Shown: positions 1-8,037, numbered from the stretch's first letter. The stretch: 27,808 nt of DNA from an uncultured Bacilli bacterium (GCA_910589335.1 CAJUTW010000020.1:1-27808); one strand, 5' to 3'. Notes: generated by a model not told the origin, from the sequence alone. Program-made: numbers and translations.

Positions 1-347
1 ATATCTTCCATTGGAACTACTTGACTATATCCCCCACCAGTTGCTCCACCTTTAATACCAAAAACTGGACCCATAGATGGTTCTCTAAGCGTAATAATTG
101 TTTTTTTTCCAATTTTATTTAAAGCATCTCCTAAACCTATACTAACAGTTGTTTTACCTTCACCCATTGGAGTAGGACTAATTGCAGTAACAAGAATTAA
201 TTTTCCATCTGCATTAGATATTTCTTTTTTTATTTTTGCTTTATAATCTCCATATAAAACTAATTCATCAAATCCAATATTTATTCCTTCAGCAACTTCT
301 TTTATTTTAATCTTTTTACTACTTCTTGATATTTCTATATCAGTCAT
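1..347 (-). CDS. fhs: Formate-tetrahydrofolate ligase, N-terminal part (runs off the window)
   Basis: This is the first 115 or so residues of 10-formyltetrahydrofolate synthetase, which ligates formate to tetrahydrofolate with ATP in one-carbon metabolism. The reading frame starts at ATG 347 (MTDIEISRSSKK) and stays open to the window edge. The nucleotide-binding loop TPMGEGKTT is visible, as are the family blocks TLREPSMGPVFGIKGGA and GGGYSQVVPMED. A weak SD (GGGTGA) lies just upstream of the ATG. Formate made by the pyruvate formate-lyase encoded at the other end of the window could feed this enzyme, but the genes are not adjacent. The identity is secure from the motifs; the rest of the protein lies outside the window. 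Confidence 0.95.
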   Translation of the reverse strand, partial: MTDIEISRSSKKIKIKEVAEGINIGFDELVLYGDYKAKIKKEISNADGKLILVTAISPTPMGEGKTTVSIGLGDALNKIGKKTIITLREPSMGPVFGIKGGATGGGYSQVVPMED

Positions 348-380
348 ATAATCACCCAAACTTATTTTAACATTCTAATT

Positions 381-406
381 AAAAAAAAAACAGTCTATTA
401 AAACTG
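381..406 (-). terminator. Intrinsic terminator of the Spo0E-like gene
   Basis: On the minus strand, a 6-bp stem (CAGTTT/AGACTG, one G-U pair) with a four-base loop TAAT is followed by ten T residues. It lies just after the stop of the Spo0E-like gene and before fhs, so fhs probably has its own promoter or relies on read-through. Confidence 0.75.
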
Positions 407-413
407 ATTTATT

Positions 414-605
414 CTATTTTGAACTTCTCTTAACTTCATCTTTAGTTTTATTATTATTAATTAATTCACTAACAACTAAATCTAAATACTTACTATACTG
501 TGCAATAAGTTCAACTCTTCTAGGATCACAAGGATCAAATTCAGTATTTTTATCTACTATAATATATGCTAATTCATCGATTAAAGATTTAATATCTCCA
601 TCCAT
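414..605 (-). CDS. Spo0E-like aspartyl-phosphate phosphatase family protein
   Basis: A 63-residue protein. Its layout matches Spo0E-like proteins: a first helix (residues 4-20), a turn rich in D and P (DPCDPRRVE, about 25-33), then a second helix carrying YSKYLDLVV. That resembles the family signature S-x-x-L-D followed by hydrophobic residues. Known members dephosphorylate phosphorylated Spo0A or related response regulators and so hold back sporulation. A strong SD (GGGAGG) sits 8 bases before the ATG. The gene appears to be a single-gene transcript, with a possible promoter upstream and a terminator right after the stop. Assignment is from the short signature only. It fits the CotF-like gene elsewhere in the window, but phosphatase activity and target are inferred. 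Confidence 0.55.
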   Translation of the reverse strand: MDGDIKSLIDELAYIIVDKNTEFDPCDPRRVELIAQYSKYLDLVVSELINNNKTKDEVKRSSK

Positions 606-630
606 AACACAAACCTCCCAATTGCTCGTT

Positions 631-659
631 ATTATAACATAAATGATTTATAAAATAAA
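631..659 (-). promoter_or_regulatory. Possible promoter of the Spo0E-like gene
   Basis: A perfect TATAAT (minus strand, 631-636) lies 17 bases downstream of a weak -35 (TTTATT, 654-659) and about 10 bases upstream of the gene's SD. The AT-rich background makes chance matches common. Confidence 0.35.
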
Positions 660-674
660 CTAAAAATTTATCCA

Positions 675-701
675 AATATATTTTTTCATAAAAAATATAT
701 T
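675..701. repeat. Perfect 12-bp inverted repeat in the adhesin leader
   Basis: AATATATTTTTT (675-686) and AAAAAATATATT (690-701) are exact complements separated by CAT. The element lies between the divergent Spo0E-like and adhesin genes. It could be a weak terminator or an RNA hairpin in the adhesin leader. All pairs are A-T, so chance cannot be excluded in this background. Confidence 0.45.
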
Positions 702-796
702 CTAAATTTAATTTTTTTAACTAAAGAAATTATATTTTTTATTTAAATATTTTTCTTACTTTTTAATAAATCATCATTTGCAATAAAAAAATTAAA

Positions 797-2263
797 ATGC
801 TAATATCTAACTCATTAAGAAAAAAAGGAGGGATTTATATAAAAAAATTAAAAATTTTCTTAATGTTATTTTTTAGTATTTTCATAATAAATACTTTAAA
901 TGTAAAAGCAGAATCTGCAAAATTTTATGAAGGAGAATACATAGATGGTATTTACATGAACAAATATCAGTATTCAACTCAAACCATTTTTTATCAAAAG
1001 GCTAGATTCTTTAGAAAAGTTGGAACAAATGAATATGCATATTGCATAGAACCTTTTGCATTTTTTAATGAAGCTGCTAATTATGAATCAACCCTAAATC
1101 CAAATAATTTAACAAACGAACAAAAAGATCGAATTTCAAAAATAGCTTATTTTGGATATGGTTATGAAAATCATCGTGATATAAAATGGTATGCTATAAC
1201 TCAGTTCATGATCTGGCAAGCATCAGATAATAGTGGTGAATATTACTTTACTGATAGTTTAAATGGTAACAGAGTCGATTATTATAGAGAAGAAATCAAT
1301 GAAATAAATTATTTAATTGATAAATATAATCAATTACCAAGTATAGCCAATAAAGAATTTACTATAGTTGAAAATTGGAATTTTTCTATCGATGATGAAT
1401 TTGATGTTTTAAAATATTATAAGACTGATAATAAAGATTTAACAATACATAATAATACAATTTCACTTAACAAATTAAAAGAAGGAAATTATAGTTTTAA
1501 TTTATACAGAAATGAAAATAAGCGTGATAAACCAATAATTTTTTATCAATCTAATAATAGTCAAAACTTAATGAAAACAGGAGATTTAAAAGAGATAAAT
1601 ATATCATTTAAAGTTAAAGTTATAAAAACAAAATTAGAACTAACTAAATTAGATAAAGATACAAATAGTATTATTCCTAGTGGAAATGCTAAATTAGATG
1701 GTGCTAAATATATGTTATATGATAAAAATATGAAAGAGATAAAAGAATTAATAATAATTAATAATAAAGCCTATTTAGAAAACCTTTATTTTGGTAAATA
1801 TTTTCTAAAAGAAATTACTCCCGGAGAAGGATATACTTTAGATAATAATATTTATGAAATTAATATTAATAAAGACAGCAATAATATTAATTTACAATTA
1901 ACAAATGAAGTTATTAAAAAGAAGATAATTATAAATAAGAAATATGGTGATAATAATTCTTTCCACAATGAAAAAAATATTGAATTTGATATTTATGATA
2001 AATTTAATAATTATATTAAAACTATAAAAACTAATGAACTAGGAATCGCTGAAATTATACTTCCATATGGAGAATATACTTTTATTCAAAAAAATACTAC
2101 TACAGGTTATCAAAAGTTAAATCCATTTGAAATTATTATTAATAATACAGATGAAGAAACCATTGAATTAAAAGATTATAAAATACCTGTTCCAAATACA
2201 CATACAAATATATTCATTAATTTTTTAACTATCTTATTTCAAATTATTATATTAATATGTTAA
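797..2263 (+). CDS. Cys-Gln thioester-domain surface adhesin with CnaB-like repeats and a sortase signal
   Basis: A secreted, wall-anchored protein. A signal peptide ends near NVKA-ES (residues 36-40 counted from ATG 797). The N-terminal domain carries YAYCIEPF (Cys83) and ITQFMIW (Gln136), the pair that forms the internal thioester in TQXA/thioester adhesins, which bind host or surface amines covalently. Two prealbumin-like (SpaA/CnaB) repeats follow (about 282-372 and 374-465). The first has the usual Lys (LTKLDKD), Glu (FLKEITPGEGY) and Asn (LTNEV); the second has Gln (FIQKN) where the Glu is expected. The C-terminus is PVPNTHTN plus a hydrophobic helix, with no basic tail. Its end overlaps the sortase gene by 7 bases. 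ATG 797 has no SD; a perfect SD at 826-832 lies inside the frame and points to an ATA codon at 839, so the true N-terminus is uncertain. Confidence 0.85.
   Translation: MLISNSLRKKGGIYIKKLKIFLMLFFSIFIINTLNVKAESAKFYEGEYIDGIYMNKYQYSTQTIFYQKARFFRKVGTNEYAYCIEPFAFFNEAANYESTLNPNNLTNEQKDRISKIAYFGYGYENHRDIKWYAITQFMIWQASDNSGEYYFTDSLNGNRVDYYREEINEINYLIDKYNQLPSIANKEFTIVENWNFSIDDEFDVLKYYKTDNKDLTIHNNTISLNKLKEGNYSFNLYRNENKRDKPIIFYQSNNSQNLMKTGDLKEINISFKVKVIKTKLELTKLDKDTNSIIPSGNAKLDGAKYMLYDKNMKEIKELIIINNKAYLENLYFGKYFLKEITPGEGYTLDNNIYEININKDSNNINLQLTNEVIKKKIIINKKYGDNNSFHNEKNIEFDIYDKFNNYIKTIKTNELGIAEIILPYGEYTFIQKNTTTGYQKLNPFEIIINNTDEETIELKDYKIPVPNTHTNIFINFLTILFQIIILIC
826..841 (+). promoter_or_regulatory. SD that points to a non-canonical ATA start
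   Basis: AGGAGGG (826-832) is followed by six bases and then ATA (839-841). The codons after it read K-K-L-K-I-F-L-M-L-F-F, a textbook start of a signal peptide. No ATG, GTG or TTG lies at a usable distance; the next in-frame ATG is at 863, inside the hydrophobic core. Either ATA is used for initiation, the ATG has mutated, or the base was read wrongly. Confidence 0.6.
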
Positions 2264-2817
2264 AAAAAATATTAATCATTTTAATAATTACAATAATAAT
2301 TATTTCTACATTAACTACAATAAAAATTTCATCTAAAAATAATTTTATATTTAAAAAAGTACATAACATTATAAATACTTCTAATAAAATTATCTTTAAT
2401 AAAAATCTTAATACAGATAAAAATATAATTGGTAAATTAATAATAAAAAAATTAAATATTAATGAATCGTTATATATTATAACAAGTAAAGAAAATAATG
2501 TAGAAAAACACATAACAATCTTAAAAGAATCAATTTTACCTGATCAAGATAATAGTATTATTTTTTTAGCTGCCCACTCTGGTACTGGTAAAACAGCTTA
2601 TTTTAAAGATTTAAATAACTTAAAAATTAATGATGAAATTATTTTTTATTATAAAAATATAACCTATAAATATTATGTAAAAGATATTTGGGAAGAAAAG
2701 AAAAATGGTTTTATAAATGTAAATAAAGAAAACACTAATCAACTTATATTAACTACATGTAGTCCTACTAAAAATAATTATCAATTAGTAATTAACTGTA
2801 TAGAAAAAAAGAGTTAA
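2257..2817 (+). CDS. Sortase family transpeptidase dedicated to the upstream adhesin
   Basis: A 186-residue sortase with an N-terminal membrane anchor (about residues 4-24) and the catalytic domain outside. The catalytic His is in FLAAHSGTG (His107) and the Cys in LILTTCSP (Cys168). In most sortases an Arg follows 8-13 residues after the Cys; here the matching segment reads NNYQLVINC, with Gln176 at that place. The ATG overlaps the adhesin's last codons by 7 bases, so translation is probably coupled and the adhesin is the likely substrate through PVPNTHTN. Subclass is uncertain. I have an impression that some gut Bacillota sortases share the Gln, but this is unverified. The stop lies within the terminator hairpin. 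Confidence 0.88.
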   Translation: MLKKILIILIITIIIISTLTTIKISSKNNFIFKKVHNIINTSNKIIFNKNLNTDKNIIGKLIIKKLNINESLYIITSKENNVEKHITILKESILPDQDNSIIFLAAHSGTGKTAYFKDLNNLKINDEIIFYYKNITYKYYVKDIWEEKKNGFINVNKENTNQLILTTCSPTKNNYQLVINCIEKKS

Positions 2818-2828
2818 TTCTCTTTTTT
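2805..2828. terminator. Bidirectional terminator between the sortase and S41 protease genes
   Basis: AAAAAAGAG (2805-2813) and CTCTTTTTT (2820-2828) form a 9-bp stem with loop TTAATT. The T or A runs make it usable from both sides, and it separates two convergent genes. The sortase stop codon is in the loop region. Confidence 0.8.
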
Positions 2829-2840
2829 ATTTAAACTAAA

Positions 2841-4094
2841 TTATAGTAATTCTATTATTCTTTTTAATGCTTCTTGCAATTGACTATCATTTTCTTGGGT
2901 TGGATTTTTAAAATAATTTTCATCTAATTTAACTTCTATATCGGGCTTTACTCCCTTTTTATTTAGCCATACTCCTTTAGCTGTTAACCATTTTTGTGTT
3001 GTAAATTTTATACTTGTTCCATCACTTAAATTTTTAGATTTTTGAACAGTTCCTTTTCCATATGAATTTTCACCAATAATAAGAGAATTTTTATAATTAT
3101 CTTGAATAGATGATGCTAATATTTCTGAAGCTGAAGCACTTTTTTTATTAATCAAAATTACTAATGGATATGTCTTTTTACTATTATTTAATGAATAGAT
3201 TTTCTTCTTATTATTTTTTGATTCAATTTGATATAGCACTGTTTTTTTATCAAAAAACATACTTAATATTTCTCTTACTTGTAAAAGATGTCCTCCTGGA
3301 TTATCTCTTACATCAATAATTAAAGATTTAATTTCTTTTTTTTCTAATTTTTTTATTTCACTTTCAAATTGAGAAGAAGTATTAGCAGCAAAAGAAATTA
3401 AATTTAAATACCCTATTTTATTTTCGTTATATTCTAACACTTCACTATAAACTGTTTGTACCTCAATTTTCTCTCTTTTTAAAATTATTGATTTTTTTAA
3501 ATCATTACTTTTAACTAAAAGTCTTACTTTAGTTCCTTCTTTTCCTCGAATAAGCTTTGTAAGTTCATCTCCAGATAAACCACTAGCATCAATATTATCA
3601 ACTTCTAATATAATATCTCCAACTTTTACTCCACCTTTTTCAGCAGGACTATTTTTCAAAACTTCAACTACTTTATTATAATTATCACTAAATACTACCG
3701 TAATACCAATACCTACAAAAGCACCATCTATTGATTCATTAAAATCATCTGTAGTTGTCAAATCCATATAATTTGAATAAGGATCCTCTAAAGAATCAAT
3801 CATTCCTTTAATAGCAGAATCCACTAATTTATCATCATCAACTTTACTATAATAATTTTCGCGTAAATTATTATAAGTATTTATTATTTCATTTATTTTT
3901 TCATTTTCTAAATTTTTATTGTTAGTAATAACATATCCTATTACAATTCCAAAAAGAATTGATACAAAAACAATTAATAAAACTTCAAAAATATTAAAAT
4001 ACGATTTATTACAATTTTCATTTTCTTCATTCATAAAAGGTAAGAAAGAATCAAATTTTTTTAATAATTTACTATTATTTTTTTTACTTTTCAT
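2841..4094 (-). CDS. S41 family C-terminal processing peptidase (CtpA/CtpB type)
   Basis: A 417-residue membrane-anchored serine protease facing the outside. A single transmembrane helix spans about residues 35-56, a PDZ domain covers about 118-200 (GAFVGIGI, SPAEKGGVKVGD), and the protease core follows with DVRDNPGG. The catalytic dyad is Ser321 in SASASEILA and Lys347 in YGKGTVQ. Length and domain order match Bacillus CtpB and related proteases, which trim cell-envelope or sporulation regulators at their C-termini. The start is ATG 4094. The gene appears to be transcribed alone, with its own promoter and a shared terminator. Its substrate cannot be told from sequence; a role in sporulation signalling would fit the Spo0E-like and CotF-like genes but is only a guess. 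Confidence 0.93.
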   Translation of the reverse strand: MKSKKNNSKLLKKFDSFLPFMNEENENCNKSYFNIFEVLLIVFVSILFGIVIGYVITNNKNLENEKINEIINTYNNLRENYYSKVDDDKLVDSAIKGMIDSLEDPYSNYMDLTTTDDFNESIDGAFVGIGITVVFSDNYNKVVEVLKNSPAEKGGVKVGDIILEVDNIDASGLSGDELTKLIRGKEGTKVRLLVKSNDLKKSIILKREKIEVQTVYSEVLEYNENKIGYLNLISFAANTSSQFESEIKKLEKKEIKSLIIDVRDNPGGHLLQVREILSMFFDKKTVLYQIESKNNKKKIYSLNNSKKTYPLVILINKKSASASEILASSIQDNYKNSLIIGENSYGKGTVQKSKNLSDGTSIKFTTQKWLTAKGVWLNKKGVKPDIEVKLDENYFKNPTQENDSQLQEALKRIIELL

Positions 4095-4119
4095 ATTATC
4101 ACCAACTTATTACTTAATA

Positions 4120-4148
4120 ATCATATCATAATTAAAATAAATTTTAAA
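4120..4148 (-). promoter_or_regulatory. Likely promoter of the S41 protease gene
   Basis: On the minus strand an extended -10 (TG-A-TATGAT, hexamer at 4120-4125) lies 17 bases from TTTAAA (4143-4148). It sits between the terminator of the previous unit and the protease ATG. Confidence 0.5.
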
Positions 4149-4167
4149 TCATACTAATAATTCTATT

Positions 4168-4191
4168 AAAAAAAGACATAAACTTGTCTTT
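4168..4191 (-). terminator. Intrinsic terminator after the thioredoxin-like gene
   Basis: A 7-bp stem AAAGACA/TGTCTTT (4172-4178 and 4185-4191) with a six-base loop, followed on the minus strand by a T run. The gene's stop codon is at the foot of the hairpin. Confidence 0.8.
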
Positions 4192-4720
4192 ATTTTAAAT
4201 ATTTAGAGATTTCTTCTTCTCCTTCAATATATTCAAGAACTTGATGATTAGAAATTTTCATTAGTGTTGGTCCATTTATTAAAATTTCATTAGCATTAGT
4301 TGGTTTCTTATTAGACTCGCCTACTGTTGCATATTCTTTATTAAAACTACTACTCATATCAACAGTATAAATTTCTAAATGACCTTCTTTTCCCTTATAA
4401 GAACTTACTAATTGACTATAAGTTCCAGAAATTTCTTCATCTGATTTGTCATAGTATAAAACAAAATAATCATTATCACTCATTGAAAAACTTCTTCCTA
4501 ACATAATATCACTATAAGAAATAGAAGTCTCATTTTGAATATTTTCATTTTGTTCTTCTTTTGAATCATTATTTTTATTAGTTATATAAATTGTTAATAA
4601 ATAAAAAGCTCCAAAAAAACACAAAATACAAATTATAGTAATAATAATACCTTTAACATTCCCATCAAAACTTCCAACATTTTCAATTCTATAATCTTTT
4701 TTATTTTTCTTTTTTGCCAT
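4190..4720 (-). CDS. Membrane-anchored thioredoxin-fold-like protein lacking CXXC
   Basis: A 176-residue protein with a basic N-terminus (MAKKKNKK), one transmembrane helix (about residues 25-47) and an extracellular domain. The domain reads like a reduced thioredoxin fold: a strand FVLYYDK, a strand LEIYTVD, then INGPTLMKI, where the Pro-Thr resembles the cis-proline loop, then VLEYIEGEEEI. There is no Cys pair and no Cys at all in the outer domain, so disulfide chemistry is not possible. I chose ATG 4720 because AGGTG ends 6 bases before it; an in-frame GTG 9 bases further upstream is part of that SD. It follows the lipoprotein gene by 48 bases with no terminator between, so the two may be co-transcribed. 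Function unknown. Confidence 0.65.
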   Translation of the reverse strand: MAKKKNKKDYRIENVGSFDGNVKGIIITIICILCFFGAFYLLTIYITNKNNDSKEEQNENIQNETSISYSDIMLGRSFSMSDNDYFVLYYDKSDEEISGTYSQLVSSYKGKEGHLEIYTVDMSSSFNKEYATVGESNKKPTNANEILINGPTLMKISNHQVLEYIEGEEEISKYLK

Positions 4721-4768
4721 AATTATCACCTGAAAATAATTATAACATATACTTTAATAATAAGTCTA

Positions 4769-5764
4769 TTATTTCATTGAAACAATACCACCAATAGATT
4801 GTGCTACTTCAATCATCTCATCGTTACTCATAACATCACTTGCCAAATAATATTCAACACCCGAACTTGTCCAAGATAAAGAATTACTTGTCATAACTCC
4901 TAATGTATCCATAAGTTGAAAAGGTTCTCCTCCTGAAGGTATAACAGTAAACTCATTAAAAACATCAACAGTCTCTTCTACTAAAACAAAAGATTTATCC
5001 CCATCATAAGTCATAATGACTCTTTCACCATCTTCTTTTTTTACTCTTTCTTCATCAACAAGTTTAGTTCCACTTGGTAAAAACAAAGGATATATTGTAT
5101 CTTCTAAATTTGCAGTTTCTTTAACCTCTTCTACTGTATCTTTCTTAGAAATAATTTTATCTATATCAAAATAATCTTTACTAAATTTAGCAGAATATGT
5201 AATCTTATCGAATTCCATAACCATACTTTCAGAACCATCTTTATTATAAACAACTACTTTATCTAACTTATAAGATTTATTCATAATAATCTTTTGATTT
5301 ACTAAACTACTGTTATTTGGGTAATTAACTTTTGTTTTAAATTCATATTTATTATCTTTAATTTCAAACTCTTTTTTATCATCATTTTTAATATCATTAA
5401 TTAAAGCATTTAATAAATATATTTGAGAATTTTTATAAGGCCAATCACTTTGGAATTTAAAACTTTTATTTAATGATGGAGTGATTACAAAAACTCCTTC
5501 ACCATTTTTTAAAATCACCTGAGTATGATTATTAGTAACATTAGTAAGAACTACTTTATAAAAATCATCTTTTTTAAAACTTACATCAACTTTATAATTA
5601 TATGTCTCATCATTATTTATAACTGATAAATTTCCATTTAATTTATATCCTGTAGATTCTTCATATTTTTTTTCTAAATCTTTAACAATATCTTTCTGAC
5701 TATATTTTCCACAACCAGTTAATAATATACTAATCATTAAAAGTACAAATACAATTTTTTTCAT
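4769..5764 (-). CDS. LolA-fold lipoprotein of the YdcC/GerS type
   Basis: A 331-residue lipoprotein: signal peptide with lipobox LLTGC, the Cys at residue 18. The body matches, from memory, Bacillus YdcC: a GYKLNGNLSV region, then QVILKNGEGVFVITPSLNKSFKFQSDWP, where the segment EGVF-TP-LNKSF-FQS-WP is strongly characteristic. These proteins have the LolA/outer-membrane-lipoprotein-sorting fold. In sporeformers the family includes GerS, needed for cortex lysis during germination, and YdcC, a sporulation-associated protein. Here the gene stands between a terminator (after cdaR) and the thioredoxin-like gene, so it likely starts its own transcript. A specific spore role is inferred from the family; a general envelope role is equally possible. 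Confidence 0.8.
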   Translation of the reverse strand: MKKIVFVLLMISILLTGCGKYSQKDIVKDLEKKYEESTGYKLNGNLSVINNDETYNYKVDVSFKKDDFYKVVLTNVTNNHTQVILKNGEGVFVITPSLNKSFKFQSDWPYKNSQIYLLNALINDIKNDDKKEFEIKDNKYEFKTKVNYPNNSSLVNQKIIMNKSYKLDKVVVYNKDGSESMVMEFDKITYSAKFSKDYFDIDKIISKKDTVEEVKETANLEDTIYPLFLPSGTKLVDEERVKKEDGERVIMTYDGDKSFVLVEETVDVFNEFTVIPSGGEPFQLMDTLGVMTSNSLSWTSSGVEYYLASDVMSNDEMIEVAQSIGGIVSMK

Positions 5765-5813
5765 ATTCCACTCCCATCTAATAAATTTTATGAAATATAA
5801 ACTATTTTATTCC

Positions 5814-5840
5814 AAAAAAAAGATGTATAAATACACCTTT
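5814..5840 (-). terminator. Intrinsic terminator of cdaA-cdaR
   Basis: A 9-bp stem AAAGGTGTA/TACATCTTT (minus-strand sense, one G-U pair, loop TTTA) followed by a T run. The end of the cdaR stop codon is the first base of the hairpin. Confidence 0.8.
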
Positions 5841-7195
5841 TATTTATTTGTAATTTTTACTTTAACTTTCTTTGTCTTTGATGCATAAGTAAGTCTTAAA
5901 TCAGTTCCTTTTACTTTTACTTCAACTTCTCTCTCACCCACACCGAAATCTTTTAAATCAATATAAGCTATAATATCTGATGGTTGAATATTTTTAATAA
6001 TTTCTTCACTACCACTAACAACAACAGTTACTTGTCTATCTTCATCAGTTAATGCTTGTACTTTTAAATTACTATCTAAATTTTCTGATTGAACTGAAAC
6101 ATTTGGAATTTCTCTACTAGATGAATTAGCAACAGTAACTTTTATTGTCATAGTTTTAGAACTTAATTCTGTTATTCCTTTTGGCTTTTTCAAAGTAACA
6201 TTATAATCTTTATCTTTCTCTAATCCTTTAACATCAATTTCAACTTCTAACTGTTCAATCTTATCAATAGCTTCTTGTTCACCATAAACTGTTATTTTAG
6301 ATAAACTTGTATCCATTGACTGAATAGATTTTCCAAAAGCTACATTTCCTTTAGGTACAACTTTTATTGGAATTTCTTTACTAGGTGAAGTGATTGTAAT
6401 ATTAGCAGAAATTGTTTTTGGAACTATTTCAACATCTACAATTTTACCATTATTATCATAAGCAACAAGAGGAATATCTTTAACAGTTATTTCTCCAGCT
6501 TTAGGATTAGGAATACTATTAACATCAACTAAAGCTTTAACAGTTGCTACTTTATCTAATTTATATTGAGCACCTTTTATAATAACATCACTACGATCTA
6601 ATTCAATATTACTAATATATAATTTACTATTTAAACTATCTCGATGAAGTAAATCATATGTTAAACTTCTATTTTCACTTTTCTTATCGTAAATTGTAAC
6701 TGTAACTTGTGAAGGATCAAGCTTATAATCTAACGATTTAAGTCTTTGAGTATACTTTAAAGTAACTTTATGATTACCTGGCTTTAATCCTGTTAAATCA
6801 ACTGAAACTCCCTTCGCTGGAGATTGTTTTGCTAAAAATATATGTCTTTTTTGACCAATCAAAGTAATATCAACCGTTTTAGGTAGTCCTTCTACTACAT
6901 ATAATTCTTCATTATAAACAGCCGATACAGATTGATTATATAAAATTTCAGCATATTGATCAATCATCACATTTGATTCTTGGTCTATCATAATAAAAGT
7001 TCCAAAAGCTAATAATAAACTTACAATTAATAAAGTTGATTTTTTCCCAGCAACTCTATCAAAGCCTTTTACACTATTTTGTATAAAACTCATTACTTGT
7101 AATATTATTTTAGTAATTGGTGTAATTATCCACTTATCGAAGAATAATCCAATATGATGAAACATTCTTCCAATCATCTTACCTATCTTCTTCAT
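5840..7195 (-). CDS. cdaR: YbbR-domain regulator of diadenylate cyclase
   Basis: A 451-residue membrane protein that pairs with and modulates CdaA. An amphipathic, basic N-terminal stretch (residues 1-50) precedes one transmembrane helix (about 52-70, STLLIVSLLLAFGTFIMI). About four extracellular YbbR repeats follow, each with the pattern of a strand pair and a PKTVDI or PKTISA element (for example LPKTVDITLIG, VPKTISANITI). The gene overlaps cdaA by 17 bases, so translation is probably coupled, as expected for a membrane complex. A terminator follows at once. In many Bacilli glmM is the third gene of this operon; here it is absent and the next gene is an unrelated lipoprotein. Confidence 0.92.
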   Translation of the reverse strand: MKKIGKMIGRMFHHIGLFFDKWIITPITKIILQVMSFIQNSVKGFDRVAGKKSTLLIVSLLLAFGTFIMIDQESNVMIDQYAEILYNQSVSAVYNEELYVVEGLPKTVDITLIGQKRHIFLAKQSPAKGVSVDLTGLKPGNHKVTLKYTQRLKSLDYKLDPSQVTVTIYDKKSENRSLTYDLLHRDSLNSKLYISNIELDRSDVIIKGAQYKLDKVATVKALVDVNSIPNPKAGEITVKDIPLVAYDNNGKIVDVEIVPKTISANITITSPSKEIPIKVVPKGNVAFGKSIQSMDTSLSKITVYGEQEAIDKIEQLEVEIDVKGLEKDKDYNVTLKKPKGITELSSKTMTIKVTVANSSSREIPNVSVQSENLDSNLKVQALTDEDRQVTVVVSGSEEIIKNIQPSDIIAYIDLKDFGVGEREVEVKVKGTDLRLTYASKTKKVKVKITNK

Positions 7196-8012
7196 AAATC
7201 TCTTCCTCTATTTTATCTTCTTCATCTAAATCAATATCTTGTTTAGGTCTTAACTCATCAATTAACATCATACGAACATCATCAAGCGTTAAATTATAAA
7301 GCATTTCACCTTTTAATGCAATTGAAACTCGTCCAGTTTCCTCTGAAACAACAATACATATAGCATCAGTCTCCTCAGCTAACCCTAAAGCTGCTCTATG
7401 TCGTGTACCTAAACGTCTATTTAACTTAGAACTATTACTTGTTGGAAAAACTGCTCCTGCACAGGTAATTCTATCACCTTGAATTATAACACCACCATCA
7501 TGTAATGGATTTCCTTCATAAAAAATTGCAATCAACAAATCACTCGTTAAATCTGCATATAACTTTTTTGCTTTATCTATATAATTACCTAAACTAATAT
7601 CTCTTTCTACAACAATTAAAGCACCTATTCTTTCTTTTCTTAAATAATCAATTGCATTAATCATTTCATAAACCATATGTTCTCTCTCATCAACAGTTAA
7701 AACCTTATGTCTACCTAATAATTGGCTTCTTCCAAGTTGTTCAAGAATAGTTCTAATCTCAGGTTGAAATATAATAATTAGAGCTACTGGTCCCCACTGT
7801 ATAATATAATCAAGTAAATAACCTACTGTTATAAACCCAAGTTTATCACTAGCAAATTTTAAAATCATAATAAAAACTAAACCCTTAAATATTAAAGAAA
7901 GTTTTACATTATTTTTAATATTTTTCAATATAAAATAAACAATTAACCATACTAAAGAAATATCAACAATTTTTCTAATTATAGTTAATATATCTGATAA
8001 TGTTATTACCAC
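7179..8012 (-). CDS. cdaA: Membrane diadenylate cyclase (c-di-AMP synthase)
   Basis: Makes the second messenger c-di-AMP from two ATP. Three transmembrane helices occupy about residues 15-85, followed by the DAC domain. The active-site motifs are NPLHDGGVII (Asp172-Gly173-Gly174, where DGA is usual) and LGTRHRAALG (Arg204-His205-Arg206). The length of 277 residues is normal for CdaA. It starts with GTG at 8012; GGAG ends 8 bases before it. A strong promoter (TTTACA, 17 bases, TATACT) lies just upstream, and cdaR overlaps its end. The C-terminal tail is unusually acidic (DLDEEDKIEEEIYEEDR). Confidence 0.96.
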   Translation of the reverse strand: MVITLSDILTIIRKIVDISLVWLIVYFILKNIKNNVKLSLIFKGLVFIMILKFASDKLGFITVGYLLDYIIQWGPVALIIIFQPEIRTILEQLGRSQLLGRHKVLTVDEREHMVYEMINAIDYLRKERIGALIVVERDISLGNYIDKAKKLYADLTSDLLIAIFYEGNPLHDGGVIIQGDRITCAGAVFPTSNSSKLNRRLGTRHRAALGLAEETDAICIVVSEETGRVSIALKGEMLYNLTLDDVRMMLIDELRPKQDIDLDEEDKIEEEIYEEDR

Positions 8013-8037
8013 TAAATCATCTCCTTAATCCTTAATA

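Noticed and set aside
2575..2600. P-loop-like GTGKTA in the sortase
   Set aside because: It directly follows the catalytic His (AAHSGTGKTAYF) and is the normal sortase loop region; there is no ATPase fold.
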